Shown here in pieces: positions 1 through 5,750 of a stretch of DNA of 11,858 nucleotides. How positions within the stretch are numbered: position 1 is the first letter of the stretch; the number at the start of each line of letters is the position of its first letter. Both the position numbers and the translations under genes were made by a program. The DNA lies in contig URTZ01000047.1 in NCBI GenBank assembly GCA_900550825.1, positions 1 to 11,858 of the forward strand. Reading direction: 5' to 3'. The notes beneath the pieces are model-generated. The model was not told the origin of the DNA and searched no databases. It saw nothing but the letters and a program-made list of their open reading frames with translations. The stretch is from an uncultured Collinsella sp. (GTDB lineage Bacteria > Actinomycetota > Coriobacteriia > Coriobacteriales > Coriobacteriaceae).

Positions 1-457
1 CCCTACCGTATTCAAAGACCCCCGCCAACGCAAAGAAAACGAGTCCGTAAGAAAGCGATTGAAAATCAAACTCGGGAAACACGGGCTCAGCCGTTCCAAG
101 AACATTGCTGTATGGTAATTGAATCGTCGGCCATATGATGCTGATGACGGCTTTTACCGACATCAGGAGGCCAGCCGCGACCAAAATCCTGGTCTGCCAC
201 TTACCAAAAGGACGACCCTCATGCCTGACTTTCGCCGTCAGAATCGTAAACAGGAGAAACGTTGCAGCGTCGCAAAGCGTGCTAACCATAAACAAGAGCA
301 GAAATCCGCCGCTCACCGCAGAGATACCGTCGATGAGCAACAGGTTCGCAAGATGAACGAACAACACCACGCAACATAGCGCTTGAACCGCCAGGGCGAT
401 ACAGAAGATTGTCAGAAAACTCGTCGTCAACCGCAGATGTATATCGCGATCTTTCAT
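1..457 (-). CDS. DUF2975-like integral membrane protein, C-terminus off the window
   Basis: An open frame runs from an ATG at 457 to the left edge with no stop (152 codons seen). The start is fixed by a strong AGGAGGAG ribosome binding site at 460-467, correctly spaced. The product is very hydrophobic, with about four membrane segments near residues 12-42, 46-74, 88-112 and 134-149. Charged loops hold a KVRHEGRPFGKWQ stretch (about residues 76-88), and the visible part ends VFEYGR. This layout, an early pair of helices, a short basic G-x-PF loop, a later helix pair and a final F-x-x-GR, resembles the DUF2975 family. Members often sit just upstream of a small XRE-type regulator (YozG-like), which would lie beyond the left edge. 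The role of DUF2975 proteins is unknown. Being a membrane protein is well supported; the family name is recognition by pattern only. Confidence 0.7.
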   Translation of the reverse strand, partial: MKDRDIHLRLTTSFLTIFCIALAVQALCCVVLFVHLANLLLIDGISAVSGGFLLLFMVSTLCDAATFLLFTILTAKVRHEGRPFGKWQTRILVAAGLLMSVKAVISIIWPTIQLPYSNVLGTAEPVFPEFDFQSLSYGLVFFALAGVFEYGR

Positions 458-618
458 TTCTCCTCCTTTTTTCCTTATTTCCCTGCGTTCATTGTACTTT
501 TCAATCCAACCGCTCTCGCTCAAAACCATTTACCAGCAAATCAATACCGTTCATTTTTAAAACTCTTTATTTAATGTTTTATATAAAGTAATTTACCTTT
601 ATAGAGTTTGGAGGACCC
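458..618. other. AT-rich intergenic region between divergent reading frames
   Basis: The stretch separates the minus-strand membrane gene from the plus-strand broken frame at 619. It is far richer in A and T than the rest of the window, especially 545-605, and should hold promoters for both sides. A TATATAAA run at 580-587 could be a -10 region for the plus side, with a poor -35 candidate TTTAAA at 556-561. I could not fix a convincing promoter pair on either strand. Confidence 0.4.
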
Positions 619-672
619 ATGAGAAAGCAAGCCGTCCTTATCCTTATCTTATCGCTGTCCCTTTTAATATGA
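619..672 (+). pseudogene. Start of a signal-peptide-bearing gene, cut by the insertion sequence
   Basis: An ATG at 619 follows a GGAGG site at 610-614 and opens MRKQAVLILILSLSLLI, a typical signal-peptide start: two early basic residues, then a long hydrophobic core. The frame then meets a TGA at 670-672 that belongs to the insertion sequence end. If the element is removed so that ...TTTTAAT joins ATCGTCTCTG..., the frame continues as SSLPAAW, which would suit a signal peptidase cleavage site. It then enters the palindrome at 2239-2282 and stops after about 34 codons in all. So even without the element the original exported protein appears already truncated. The exact junction is uncertain, and the product cannot be identified. 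Confidence 0.55.
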
Positions 673-681
673 GCAGGACAT
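667..681. repeat. Left inverted repeat of the IS110-family element
   Basis: ATATGAGCAGGACAT is the exact reverse complement of 2206-2220. It lies at the 3' side of the transposase and marks one edge of the element, which here interrupts the signal-peptide frame. Confidence 0.85.
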
Positions 682-698
682 TGTCAAGAGGCAAAATC

Positions 699-730
699 GG
701 GCCTGGCCCCAACGATATGGGGTCAGGCCC
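699..730 (-). terminator. Strong GC hairpin at the 3' end of the IS transcript
   Basis: GGGCCTGGCCCC at 699-710 pairs with GGGGTCAGGCCC at 719-730 (12 bp with one G-T pair) around an 8-nt loop. Read on the minus strand it is followed by GATTTTG, a weak T-tract. It lies after the transposase and the proposed guide RNA. It could end that transcript or be a structural part of the RNA. Confidence 0.5.
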
Positions 731-985
731 TCTCCCTATATCAGCCCGTCCGCGGCGACCTCGGCGTGTCTTCCCGACGCTCGTCTTTGCAGTTTAATAT
801 CCGCCCGTGGCGATCTCTCGCTGGGCAATCCGTTGCTACGGCTGAGGCTTCTTCGTCGAACCGACAGTCTGTGCACGCGTGTGGCGCCCTGGGCGCTCGC
901 AGAAAAGGGACCTGAGGTTCGCCTCAACGGCTTCGGATCGAACCGCTTCCGGGGTGATCGGCTTATGTGCGGGGGACCGGCCCCC
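731..985 (-). ncRNA. Candidate bridge/seek RNA region of the IS110-family element
   Basis: About 255 nt of non-coding, structured sequence lies between the transposase stop and the hairpin at 699-730, where IS1111-type elements encode the RNA that pairs with donor and target DNA. Small hairpins are visible: TGAGG-TTCG-CCTCA at 913-926, and GCGCCC-T-GGGCGC around 885-897. Two diverged copies of a motif occur at about 739-766 and 797-820 (TATC-N-GCCCGT, then GGCGA-Y-CTC). Between them, 781-790 matches the right flank of the insertion at 9 of 10 bases and 793-800 matches the left junction TTTAATAT exactly. RNA limits are unknown. The location follows family knowledge; the flank matches are seen but could be chance. 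Confidence 0.4.
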
Positions 986-2098
986 CTACGCCTCCTCGGC
1001 CATGAGGCCGACCGCCCATACCCAGCAGGCGAGCTCGCGCGCCGTGGCCACGTTCGCCTTGTTGCCGTGGACCCCGCGCGCGAGCAGCGCCTCCCGCCTC
1101 TCGGCCAGCCTCCGCACGCCCTTGGCGGCATGCCTGCGGGCGCCCCGGTCCGGGGCCTGGCCCTTGGCGAGGTCCTTCGGCCGCCCCGAGCACGTCAGGT
1201 AGTGCCACGCGGCCTCGACCAGCGCCTTCCTCAGGTGCTTGTTGCCGGCCTTGGTGATCGCGCCCCTGCGGTCGCTCTCCCCGCTGGAGTGCTCGGAGGG
1301 CGTCAGGCCGACCCACGCGGCGAACGAGCGGGCGTTCCTGAACCTGGAGAACTCGCCGGCCTCGAACACGAGGTCGGCGGCGGTCGCGGTGTCGACGCCC
1401 TTGAGGCAGCGCAGGGAGTCGACCCTCCTCCTCCACCTGGGCTTGCGGGCCTCGGCCTCGACGAGCCCCTCGAGCCTCGCCTTCTCCTCCGCCGCCCGCC
1501 TGACCGCGTCGACGTAGTAGGCGAGCACGTCGTTGTCGGCCCCCTCCGCGAACCTAATCGACTCGATCCAGGACCAGTGCGCCCGGGTCCAGTTGCCCTT
1601 CCTGCGGCCGGTGGGCGTCCTCTCGTCGAAGACGAGCCCGTGCCTGAGCAGGAACTTGGAGAGCCGCTGCTTCGAGCGCGAGAGGTCGTCCCTCGCGTCC
1701 TCGAGCGCCCTGGTCAGGTCGCGGGCGGCCTCGCACTCGTCGTCGGGGACCCACACCTCGACCACGTTGCCGACCGACAGCATGCGGGCGAGGAACTCGG
1801 CGTCGTTGCGGTCGTTCTTCCTGCGCCTGTCCGCGCTGGGCTTGATCATCTTCGAGACGGCGCCGACCACGCAGTCGACCCCGAGGCCGGAGAGCCTCTT
1901 CTGCAGGTCGAACCCCGTGACCCCGGACTCGTACACGCACCTGGCCTTCGGGTCCACGGACCGCACCCACTCCGCGACTGCCCCGGCGTCGTAGCCGAAG
2001 GTCGCGCAGCGCACCTCCCCGGTCATGACGTCGAGGGAGACTGCCTTTATCGAGCGGGCGTGGACGTCGAGGCCGACGAAGGTGGTAGTATCGAGCAT
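986..2098 (-). CDS. IS110-family transposase (DEDD recombinase)
   Basis: The 370-aa protein has the two-domain plan of IS110 transposases. The N-terminal RuvC-like DEDD domain shows Asp11 in GLDVH, Glu57 in YESG, and Asp96 and Asp99 in KNDRNDAEFLA. A charged helical linker runs over about residues 125-225. The C-terminal Transposase_20 domain (about 228-315) carries LRCLKGVDTATA, an RSFAAWVGLTP stretch and SSGESDRRGAITKAGN, where Ser271 or Ser272 is the likely catalytic serine. The length is normal for the family. An upstream ATG at 2113 adds five residues, but the ATG at 2098 has GGAAGGGG just before it and is preferred. The frame is intact, so the element may be active. Third codon positions are almost all G or C, unlike the neighbours. 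Confidence 0.92.
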   Translation of the reverse strand: MLDTTTFVGLDVHARSIKAVSLDVMTGEVRCATFGYDAGAVAEWVRSVDPKARCVYESGVTGFDLQKRLSGLGVDCVVGAVSKMIKPSADRRRKNDRNDAEFLARMLSVGNVVEVWVPDDECEAARDLTRALEDARDDLSRSKQRLSKFLLRHGLVFDERTPTGRRKGNWTRAHWSWIESIRFAEGADNDVLAYYVDAVRRAAEEKARLEGLVEAEARKPRWRRRVDSLRCLKGVDTATAADLVFEAGEFSRFRNARSFAAWVGLTPSEHSSGESDRRGAITKAGNKHLRKALVEAAWHYLTCSGRPKDLAKGQAPDRGARRHAAKGVRRLAERREALLARGVHGNKANVATARELACWVWAVGLMAEEA

Positions 2099-2205
2099 GG
2101 GAGCCCCTTCCATGAATGCGGCGTGGCCGCCGCGGCTGAATTAGACACTCACCATTGTCGGCCTGATCCGCGGTCTTTCATGCAGCAGGGGCTCTCAATG
2201 TTTTT

Positions 2206-2220
2206 ATGTCCTGCTCATAT
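2206..2220. repeat. Right inverted repeat of the IS110-family element
   Basis: ATGTCCTGCTCATAT is the exact reverse complement of 667-681 and lies at the 5' side of the transposase. A second, shorter inverted pair inside this end (GAGCCCC at 2101-2107 and GGGGCTC at 2188-2194) brackets the transposase leader. Confidence 0.85.
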
Positions 2221-2238
2221 CGTCTCTGCCGGCAGCTT

Positions 2239-2282
2239 GGGACACTCCTTGTAGTCATTGGGGACGTTCTTAAACGACTACA
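2239..2282. repeat. REP-like palindrome with GGGAC motifs
   Basis: TGTAGTC at 2250-2256 pairs with GACTACA at 2276-2282, with GGGGACGTTCTTAAA in the loop and a second GGGACA at 2239-2244. The size, intergenic position and GGGGAC core resemble extragenic palindromes of the REP type and recall the hairpin at the right end of the window. It lies directly behind the insertion sequence, where the broken signal-peptide frame would run into it. I recall similar sequences as frequent in this group of bacteria, but copy number cannot be judged here. Confidence 0.5.
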
Positions 2283-2289
2283 TAGAACA

Positions 2290-2351
2290 AGAGTGGATGA
2301 TCTCCCGGTTTGAGCCTGCATTCAAGCTCAAAGTGGGAGATCATCCACTCT
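2290..2351. terminator. 60-nt hairpin behind pdxT, probable terminator
   Basis: GAGTGGATGATCTCCC at 2291-2306 pairs perfectly with 2335-2350. After a 2-nt internal bulge, TTTGAGC at 2309-2315 pairs with GCTCAAA at 2326-2332 around a 10-nt loop. It begins about 25 nt after the pdxT stop. The minus-strand exit is TTGTTCT and the plus-strand exit TCGTTTCGTTTGTTG, so it could work in both directions, though neither is a clean T-run. Its long perfect arms would also suit a mobile palindrome. Confidence 0.55.
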
Positions 2352-2375
2352 CGTTTCGTTTGTTGATTTCGATGC

Positions 2376-2963
2376 CTACATTTGTAGGAACAGTTCGTGG
2401 AGGCGGGTATCGTCGTCGAGCTCGGGGTGGAAGGTTACGCCGAGCTGGTTGCCCTGACGGGCGGCGACAATACGACCGTCGACTTTCGCTAAGGCCTTGG
2501 CGTCGCCGTGGACCTCGACGATGCGGGGCGCGCGGATAAACGTCAGCGGCACTTCACCGTCGATGCCGGCTATTTGCCCCTTGGTTCGAAAGCTGCCGAG
2601 CTGCCTGCCGTAGGCATTGCGCTCGACAAGTACATCCATGGTTGCCAAACGCGGCGTGCCCTTATCGTCGTGGGCGGCAAGGTCGTGAGCCAGTAGAATC
2701 AGGCCGGCGCAGGTGCCCAGGACGGGCATACCTTCAGCGATACGGGCACGAAGCTCCTCGAGCATGCCCAACTCATCAAGCAGCTTCCCTTGAACGGTAG
2801 ACTCGCCGCCGGGAAGTACCAGACGGTCAAAGTCCTGCTTCAAATCAGCCGCCTGCCTCAGCTCAATACAGTGTGCGCCAAGCTCGAATAGTCTTGCCTC
2901 GTGCTCGGCAAAAGCACCTTGGACCGCCAGCACGGCGACTGTCTGGTCTGCGTAATCGCTCAT
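2376..2963 (-). CDS. pdxT: PLP synthase glutaminase subunit PdxT
   Basis: This 195-aa protein is the class I glutamine amidotransferase that releases ammonia from glutamine and passes it to PdxS for pyridoxal 5'-phosphate synthesis in the cytoplasm. It shows the family pattern: VAVLAVQGAFAEHE at the N-terminus, the glutamine-site motif LPGGEST at 50-56, the nucleophile Cys85 in GTCAGLIL, and the His179/Glu181 pair in FHPEL near the end. Length is normal and all three catalytic residues are present. The ATG has AAAGGA six bases upstream. It follows pdxS by 20 bp and is surely cotranscribed with it. A small CCTACA/TGTAGG palindrome overlaps its stop codon, and a larger hairpin follows. Confidence 0.97.
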   Translation of the reverse strand: MSDYADQTVAVLAVQGAFAEHEARLFELGAHCIELRQAADLKQDFDRLVLPGGESTVQGKLLDELGMLEELRARIAEGMPVLGTCAGLILLAHDLAAHDDKGTPRLATMDVLVERNAYGRQLGSFRTKGQIAGIDGEVPLTFIRAPRIVEVHGDAKALAKVDGRIVAARQGNQLGVTFHPELDDDTRLHELFLQM

Positions 2964-2983
2964 GTGCGATCCTTTCTGCTGGA

Positions 2984-3874
2984 CTAGCGCCCGCGCTCCT
3001 CCATGATGATCTCGATTTCGTCGGCGTTGATGCCCACCATGGCCTCGCCCAGGTCCTCCGAAAGCTCGGCGATGAGCCTGGCATCGGTGAAGTTTGCCAC
3101 GGCCTTGACGATGGCGGCTGCGCGCTTGGCGGGGTCGCCGCTCTTAAAGATGCCCGAGCCGACAAAGACGCCTTCGGCGCCCAGCTGCATCATCAGCGCG
3201 GCGTCGGCGGGGGTCGCTACGCCGCCGGCGGCAAAGTTCACGACGGGAAGCTTTCCCGTGGCATGGACCTCGCGCACCAGCTCGACCGGAACCTGCAGTT
3301 GCTTGGCTGCCTCAAAGAGCTCGTCGTCGCGCAGGGCAACAACGTCGCGGATCTGCTTTTGGATTTTGCGCATGTGACGCACGGCCTGAACGACGTCGCC
3401 CGTACCCGGCTCACCCTTGGTGCGAATCATAGTGGCGCCCTCGGCAACACGGCGCAACGCCTCGCCCAGATCGCGGGCGCCGCAGACAAACGGCACGTCA
3501 AACTGGGTCTTGTCGATGTGATAGACGTCATCGGCGGGGGAGAGAACCTCGGACTCGTCGATGTAATCGATCTCGATGGCCTGTAGGACCTGCGCCTCGA
3601 CAATGTGACCGATGCGGCACTTGGCCATGACGGGGATGGAGACGGCCTCTTGGATGCCCTTGATCATCTTGGGGTCGCTCATGCGCGAGACGCCGCCTGC
3701 GGCGCGGATGTCGGCCGGGATGCGCTCGAGTGCCATGACGGCGCAGGCGCCTGCCTCCTCGGCGATGCGTGCCTGCTCGGGCGTGGTGACGTCCATGATG
3801 ACGCCGCCCTTGAGCATCTGCGCGAGTTCGCGATTGAGTTTGACGCGATCGGCCTTGCTGGTCTGTTCTGCCAT
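2984..3874 (-). CDS. pdxS: PLP synthase synthase subunit PdxS
   Basis: This 296-aa (beta/alpha)8 protein makes pyridoxal 5'-phosphate from ribose 5-phosphate, glyceraldehyde 3-phosphate and the ammonia supplied by PdxT. In the family it forms a dodecamer decorated by PdxT. Key residues are seen at the expected spacing: Asp28 in GVIMDV, Lys85 in VMAKCRIGH (the ribose-binding lysine) and Lys153 in IRTKGEPGTG. The GVATPADAALMMQLGAEGVF phosphate-site region and an acidic C-terminal tail are also present. The frame extends 14 codons upstream to 3916, but the ATG at 3874 has AAGGGAG well placed and starts the normal MAEQ N-terminus. It is the first gene of the pdxST operon and diverges from pdxR across 145 bp. 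Confidence 0.97.
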   Translation of the reverse strand: MAEQTSKADRVKLNRELAQMLKGGVIMDVTTPEQARIAEEAGACAVMALERIPADIRAAGGVSRMSDPKMIKGIQEAVSIPVMAKCRIGHIVEAQVLQAIEIDYIDESEVLSPADDVYHIDKTQFDVPFVCGARDLGEALRRVAEGATMIRTKGEPGTGDVVQAVRHMRKIQKQIRDVVALRDDELFEAAKQLQVPVELVREVHATGKLPVVNFAAGGVATPADAALMMQLGAEGVFVGSGIFKSGDPAKRAAAIVKAVANFTDARLIAELSEDLGEAMVGINADEIEIIMEERGR

Positions 3875-3934
3875 GGTTGCTCCCTTGGTTGGCATGTGCA
3901 TTGCTTGACGGAACATCCTATCGGGGAGCTGGGT

Positions 3935-3963
3935 ATGGCAAAATACTCAGTTTTCGAGATAAT
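3935..3963 (+). promoter_or_regulatory. Candidate sigma-70 promoter of pdxR within the pdxR/pdxS divergent region
   Basis: ATGGCA at 3935-3940 and GATAAT at 3958-3963 are spaced 17 bp and match the -35 and -10 consensus at 4/6 and 5/6. The start point would be near 3970, leaving about 50 nt of leader. The shared 145-bp region (3875-4019) must also hold the pdxS promoter and the PdxR binding site. On the minus strand several overlapping TATTAT -10 candidates lie in the same AT-rich patch, without a clear -35. Confidence 0.35.
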
Positions 3964-4019
3964 AATAATGTCAGCCTAATACCAGATTGAACAGCTCGAT
4001 AAGGTCAGGTGGCAAACTC

Positions 4020-5459
4020 ATGCTTGACTACAATTTGGAAAAACGCGGCGAAGCATCGCTTTATGAGTATGTTTACCAGCAAATTCGAGATGATATTGTT
4101 GCTGGACGTATTGTGGCGGGGGAGCATCTTCCGTCTAAGCGCGCCTTTGCCAGTCATCTGGGAATCAGTGTCATTACCATCGAGAATGCATATAGCCAGT
4201 TACTTGCCGAGGGCTATATTTGCTCAATGCCGCGTCGTGGCTACTACGCTTGCAAGCTTCCGGATGCACCGGTTTTGCCTTTGGCTTCGCAGGGCATCGA
4301 CCGAGATACCGTCTCTGTGGGCCTCAGCGCGCATGATGTCAACGGACAGGTCGAGCTGTTCGATGCACTTTCTCCTTCCGCTTTGGAGGCGGCGCGGCTT
4401 TGGCAAAGCGCACTACGGGCGACGCTGGCATCCGAAGATGAGCGCGAAATCTTTTCGCCCGCACCGGCGCAGGGCACCGCTCGGCTGCGACGCGCAATTG
4501 CTCACCATCTGCGTGGGACAAGGGGCATGAATGTCGACCCCAACAACATTGTTATCGGTGCAGGCGCCCAGCTGCTCGATACCATGTTGGTTCAGTTGCT
4601 TGGCGCTGACAAGGTGTATGCCGTTGAGGACCCGGGCTATTTGCGTCTGACGCGCATCTATCAGGCTATGGGCTGCCAAGTACGACATATCCCGTTGGAT
4701 GACGACGGCGTGGACCTGAGCGCTCTGCAGAAAACTGGGACCGATGTCCTTCACCTTATGCCGTCCCATCAGTATCCCACCGGTCTTGTGACGAGCATTG
4801 CGCGTCGCTATGCGCTGCTGAGCTGGGCCGCCGAGCGACCAGGTCGGTACCTCATCGAAGATGACTTTGATTGTGAGTTTCGCCTTGCCGGCAAGCCAAT
4901 TCCCGCGCTCGCGTCGATCGATGCCTCCCAGTCGGTTATCTACACCAACACGTTTTCGAAGAGCCTGTCATCGGCGTTGCGTCTAGCGTACATGGTGCTG
5001 CCCGATGAGCTAATGGAGCGGTTTAGGCGCAACCTTGGTTTTTACGCCTCGTCGGTGAGTTCTGTTGACCAGGTCGCTTTGGCTCGTTTGCTGGAATCGG
5101 GTGATTACGAGCGACATGTGAACCGCGTGCGCGTTCGTGCTCGCGAGGCGCGTGATGGCCTGGCGGCGCTTGTACGGAAGGCATTTCCGGCAGGGGAAGT
5201 CTCGATCGAACACGCAGACGCGGGCCTTTACTGCACCGTGGTTGCGGAGCGTGGAACGGGCGGAAGCACTATTGCACGGGCCCTCACGCGCTCGAGCATC
5301 CCTTTTATCGATATCGGTGACTGTTTTTGGTGTGCCGATGGCGCATCTGTCCCTGAAAACTCAACTCAAATTCTTGTTCAGTATGACGATTTGAGTCCAA
5401 AAGCGCTAAATACCTTGGAATCGCAGCTAATGGGAGCGCTCTGCAATCTAAGTGAGTAG
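4020..5459 (+). CDS. pdxR: MocR/PdxR-type PLP-dependent transcriptional regulator
   Basis: The 479-aa protein joins a GntR winged helix (about residues 10-78, with IVAGEHLPSKRAFASHLGIS and a GY-x-x-x-x-RRGYY wing) to a fold-type I aminotransferase domain (about 105-475). The PLP lysine is Lys314 in TFSKSLSSALR, and IEDDFDCEFR carries the cofactor Asp. Such regulators bind PLP and control vitamin B6 genes: they activate pdxST when PLP is low and often repress themselves. Divergence from pdxST across 145 bp strongly supports this role. The frame can be extended to a TTG at 3987, but the ATG at 4020 has AGGTGG upstream and is preferred. The last codons and stop (Leu-Ser-Glu-stop) come from the repeat starting at 5447, so the C-terminus may have been altered by its insertion. 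Confidence 0.9.
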   Translation: MLDYNLEKRGEASLYEYVYQQIRDDIVAGRIVAGEHLPSKRAFASHLGISVITIENAYSQLLAEGYICSMPRRGYYACKLPDAPVLPLASQGIDRDTVSVGLSAHDVNGQVELFDALSPSALEAARLWQSALRATLASEDEREIFSPAPAQGTARLRRAIAHHLRGTRGMNVDPNNIVIGAGAQLLDTMLVQLLGADKVYAVEDPGYLRLTRIYQAMGCQVRHIPLDDDGVDLSALQKTGTDVLHLMPSHQYPTGLVTSIARRYALLSWAAERPGRYLIEDDFDCEFRLAGKPIPALASIDASQSVIYTNTFSKSLSSALRLAYMVLPDELMERFRRNLGFYASSVSSVDQVALARLLESGDYERHVNRVRVRAREARDGLAALVRKAFPAGEVSIEHADAGLYCTVVAERGTGGSTIARALTRSSIPFIDIGDCFWCADGASVPENSTQILVQYDDLSPKALNTLESQLMGALCNLSE

Positions 5460-5568
5460 GCATTTGGAACTTTGGCGACCAGGCAGTTTTGTAACAAGCT
5501 ATCTACCTGCGGTTTTGAAAAGCAGGATGACCGGCCTGCTCGGGATGTTCAAAAAAGTCTACTCACTT
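5447..5568 (+). repeat. 122-bp MITE-like repeat, copy 1
   Basis: This copy aligns without gaps to 6866-6987 at about 80% identity by eye. Its ends are perfect 10-bp inverted repeats (AAGTGAGTAG at 5450-5459, CTACTCACTT at 5559-5568). The interior holds the shared blocks ACTTTGGCGACCA, AACAAG and ACCTGCGG. It begins inside pdxR and supplies that gene's stop codon. The terminal repeats could fold the whole unit into a hairpin. No open frame spans it, so it is non-autonomous or a structured RNA-coding repeat. Confidence 0.8.
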
Positions 5569-5601
5569 GCCGCGCAAAGCTCCTGCATGAGAAAAAATGG
5601 G

Positions 5602-5667
5602 GTTTTCAACAGGGCTTCGTCCAGCTCTCGGCAAGCTTTTGGCCAGTTGGGGAGGGCTGTTGAAAAC
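5602..5667. repeat. Second, unrelated inverted repeat behind pdxR
   Basis: GTTTTCAACAG at 5602-5612 is the exact reverse complement of CTGTTGAAAAC at 5657-5667, 44 nt apart. The 5569-5750 stretch holding it shows no reading frame of its own. It could be another small palindromic element, or the regulatory region of the gene that starts at 5751. A GGCGCCA/TGGTGC partial palindrome follows near 5681-5699. Confidence 0.45.
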
Positions 5668-5750
5668 TTGGCAGTCCGTTCGGCGCCATTTTTGGTGCGT
5701 TCGCGCCAATGCGTGACTGACTGGGTTGAAATTCGTGTTTTCCTGTGCCT

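Larger units (their letters stand above)
667..2220 (-). mobile_element. IS110-family insertion sequence (IS1111-like)
   Basis: The element is bounded by a perfect 15-bp inverted repeat: ATATGAGCAGGACAT at 667-681 and its reverse complement at 2206-2220. It carries one transposase gene on the minus strand, with about 120 nt upstream and about 320 nt of non-coding sequence downstream. Inverted repeats near the ends plus a long 3' non-coding tail fit the IS1111 subgroup of IS110; classical IS110 members lack such repeats and keep their guide RNA 5' of the gene. The element is extremely GC-rich with almost only G or C in third positions, unlike the AT-rich DNA to its left, which suggests transfer from a higher-GC host. 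IS1111 repeats can be sub-terminal, so the true ends may lie a few bases outside. No target duplication is evident, as expected for the family. Confidence 0.85.

Noticed and set aside
119..591. Several 60-86-codon plus-strand frames at the left end
   Set aside because: They overlap the hydrophobic minus-strand gene that has a strong ribosome binding site, and their own composition is basic and unstructured.
833..2254. A 473-codon plus-strand open frame
   Set aside because: It is antisense to the IS110 transposase. It is proline- and glycine-rich with no motif, an artefact of the extreme GC bias that removes stop codons.
3905..3933. TTGACG at 3905-3910 as the pdxR -35 element
   Set aside because: No acceptable -10 lies 16-18 bp downstream; the nearest AT-rich hexamer is over 20 bp away.
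2873..3979. Long plus-strand open frames across pdxS
   Set aside because: They mirror the pdxS coding strand, lack ribosome binding sites and show no family motifs.
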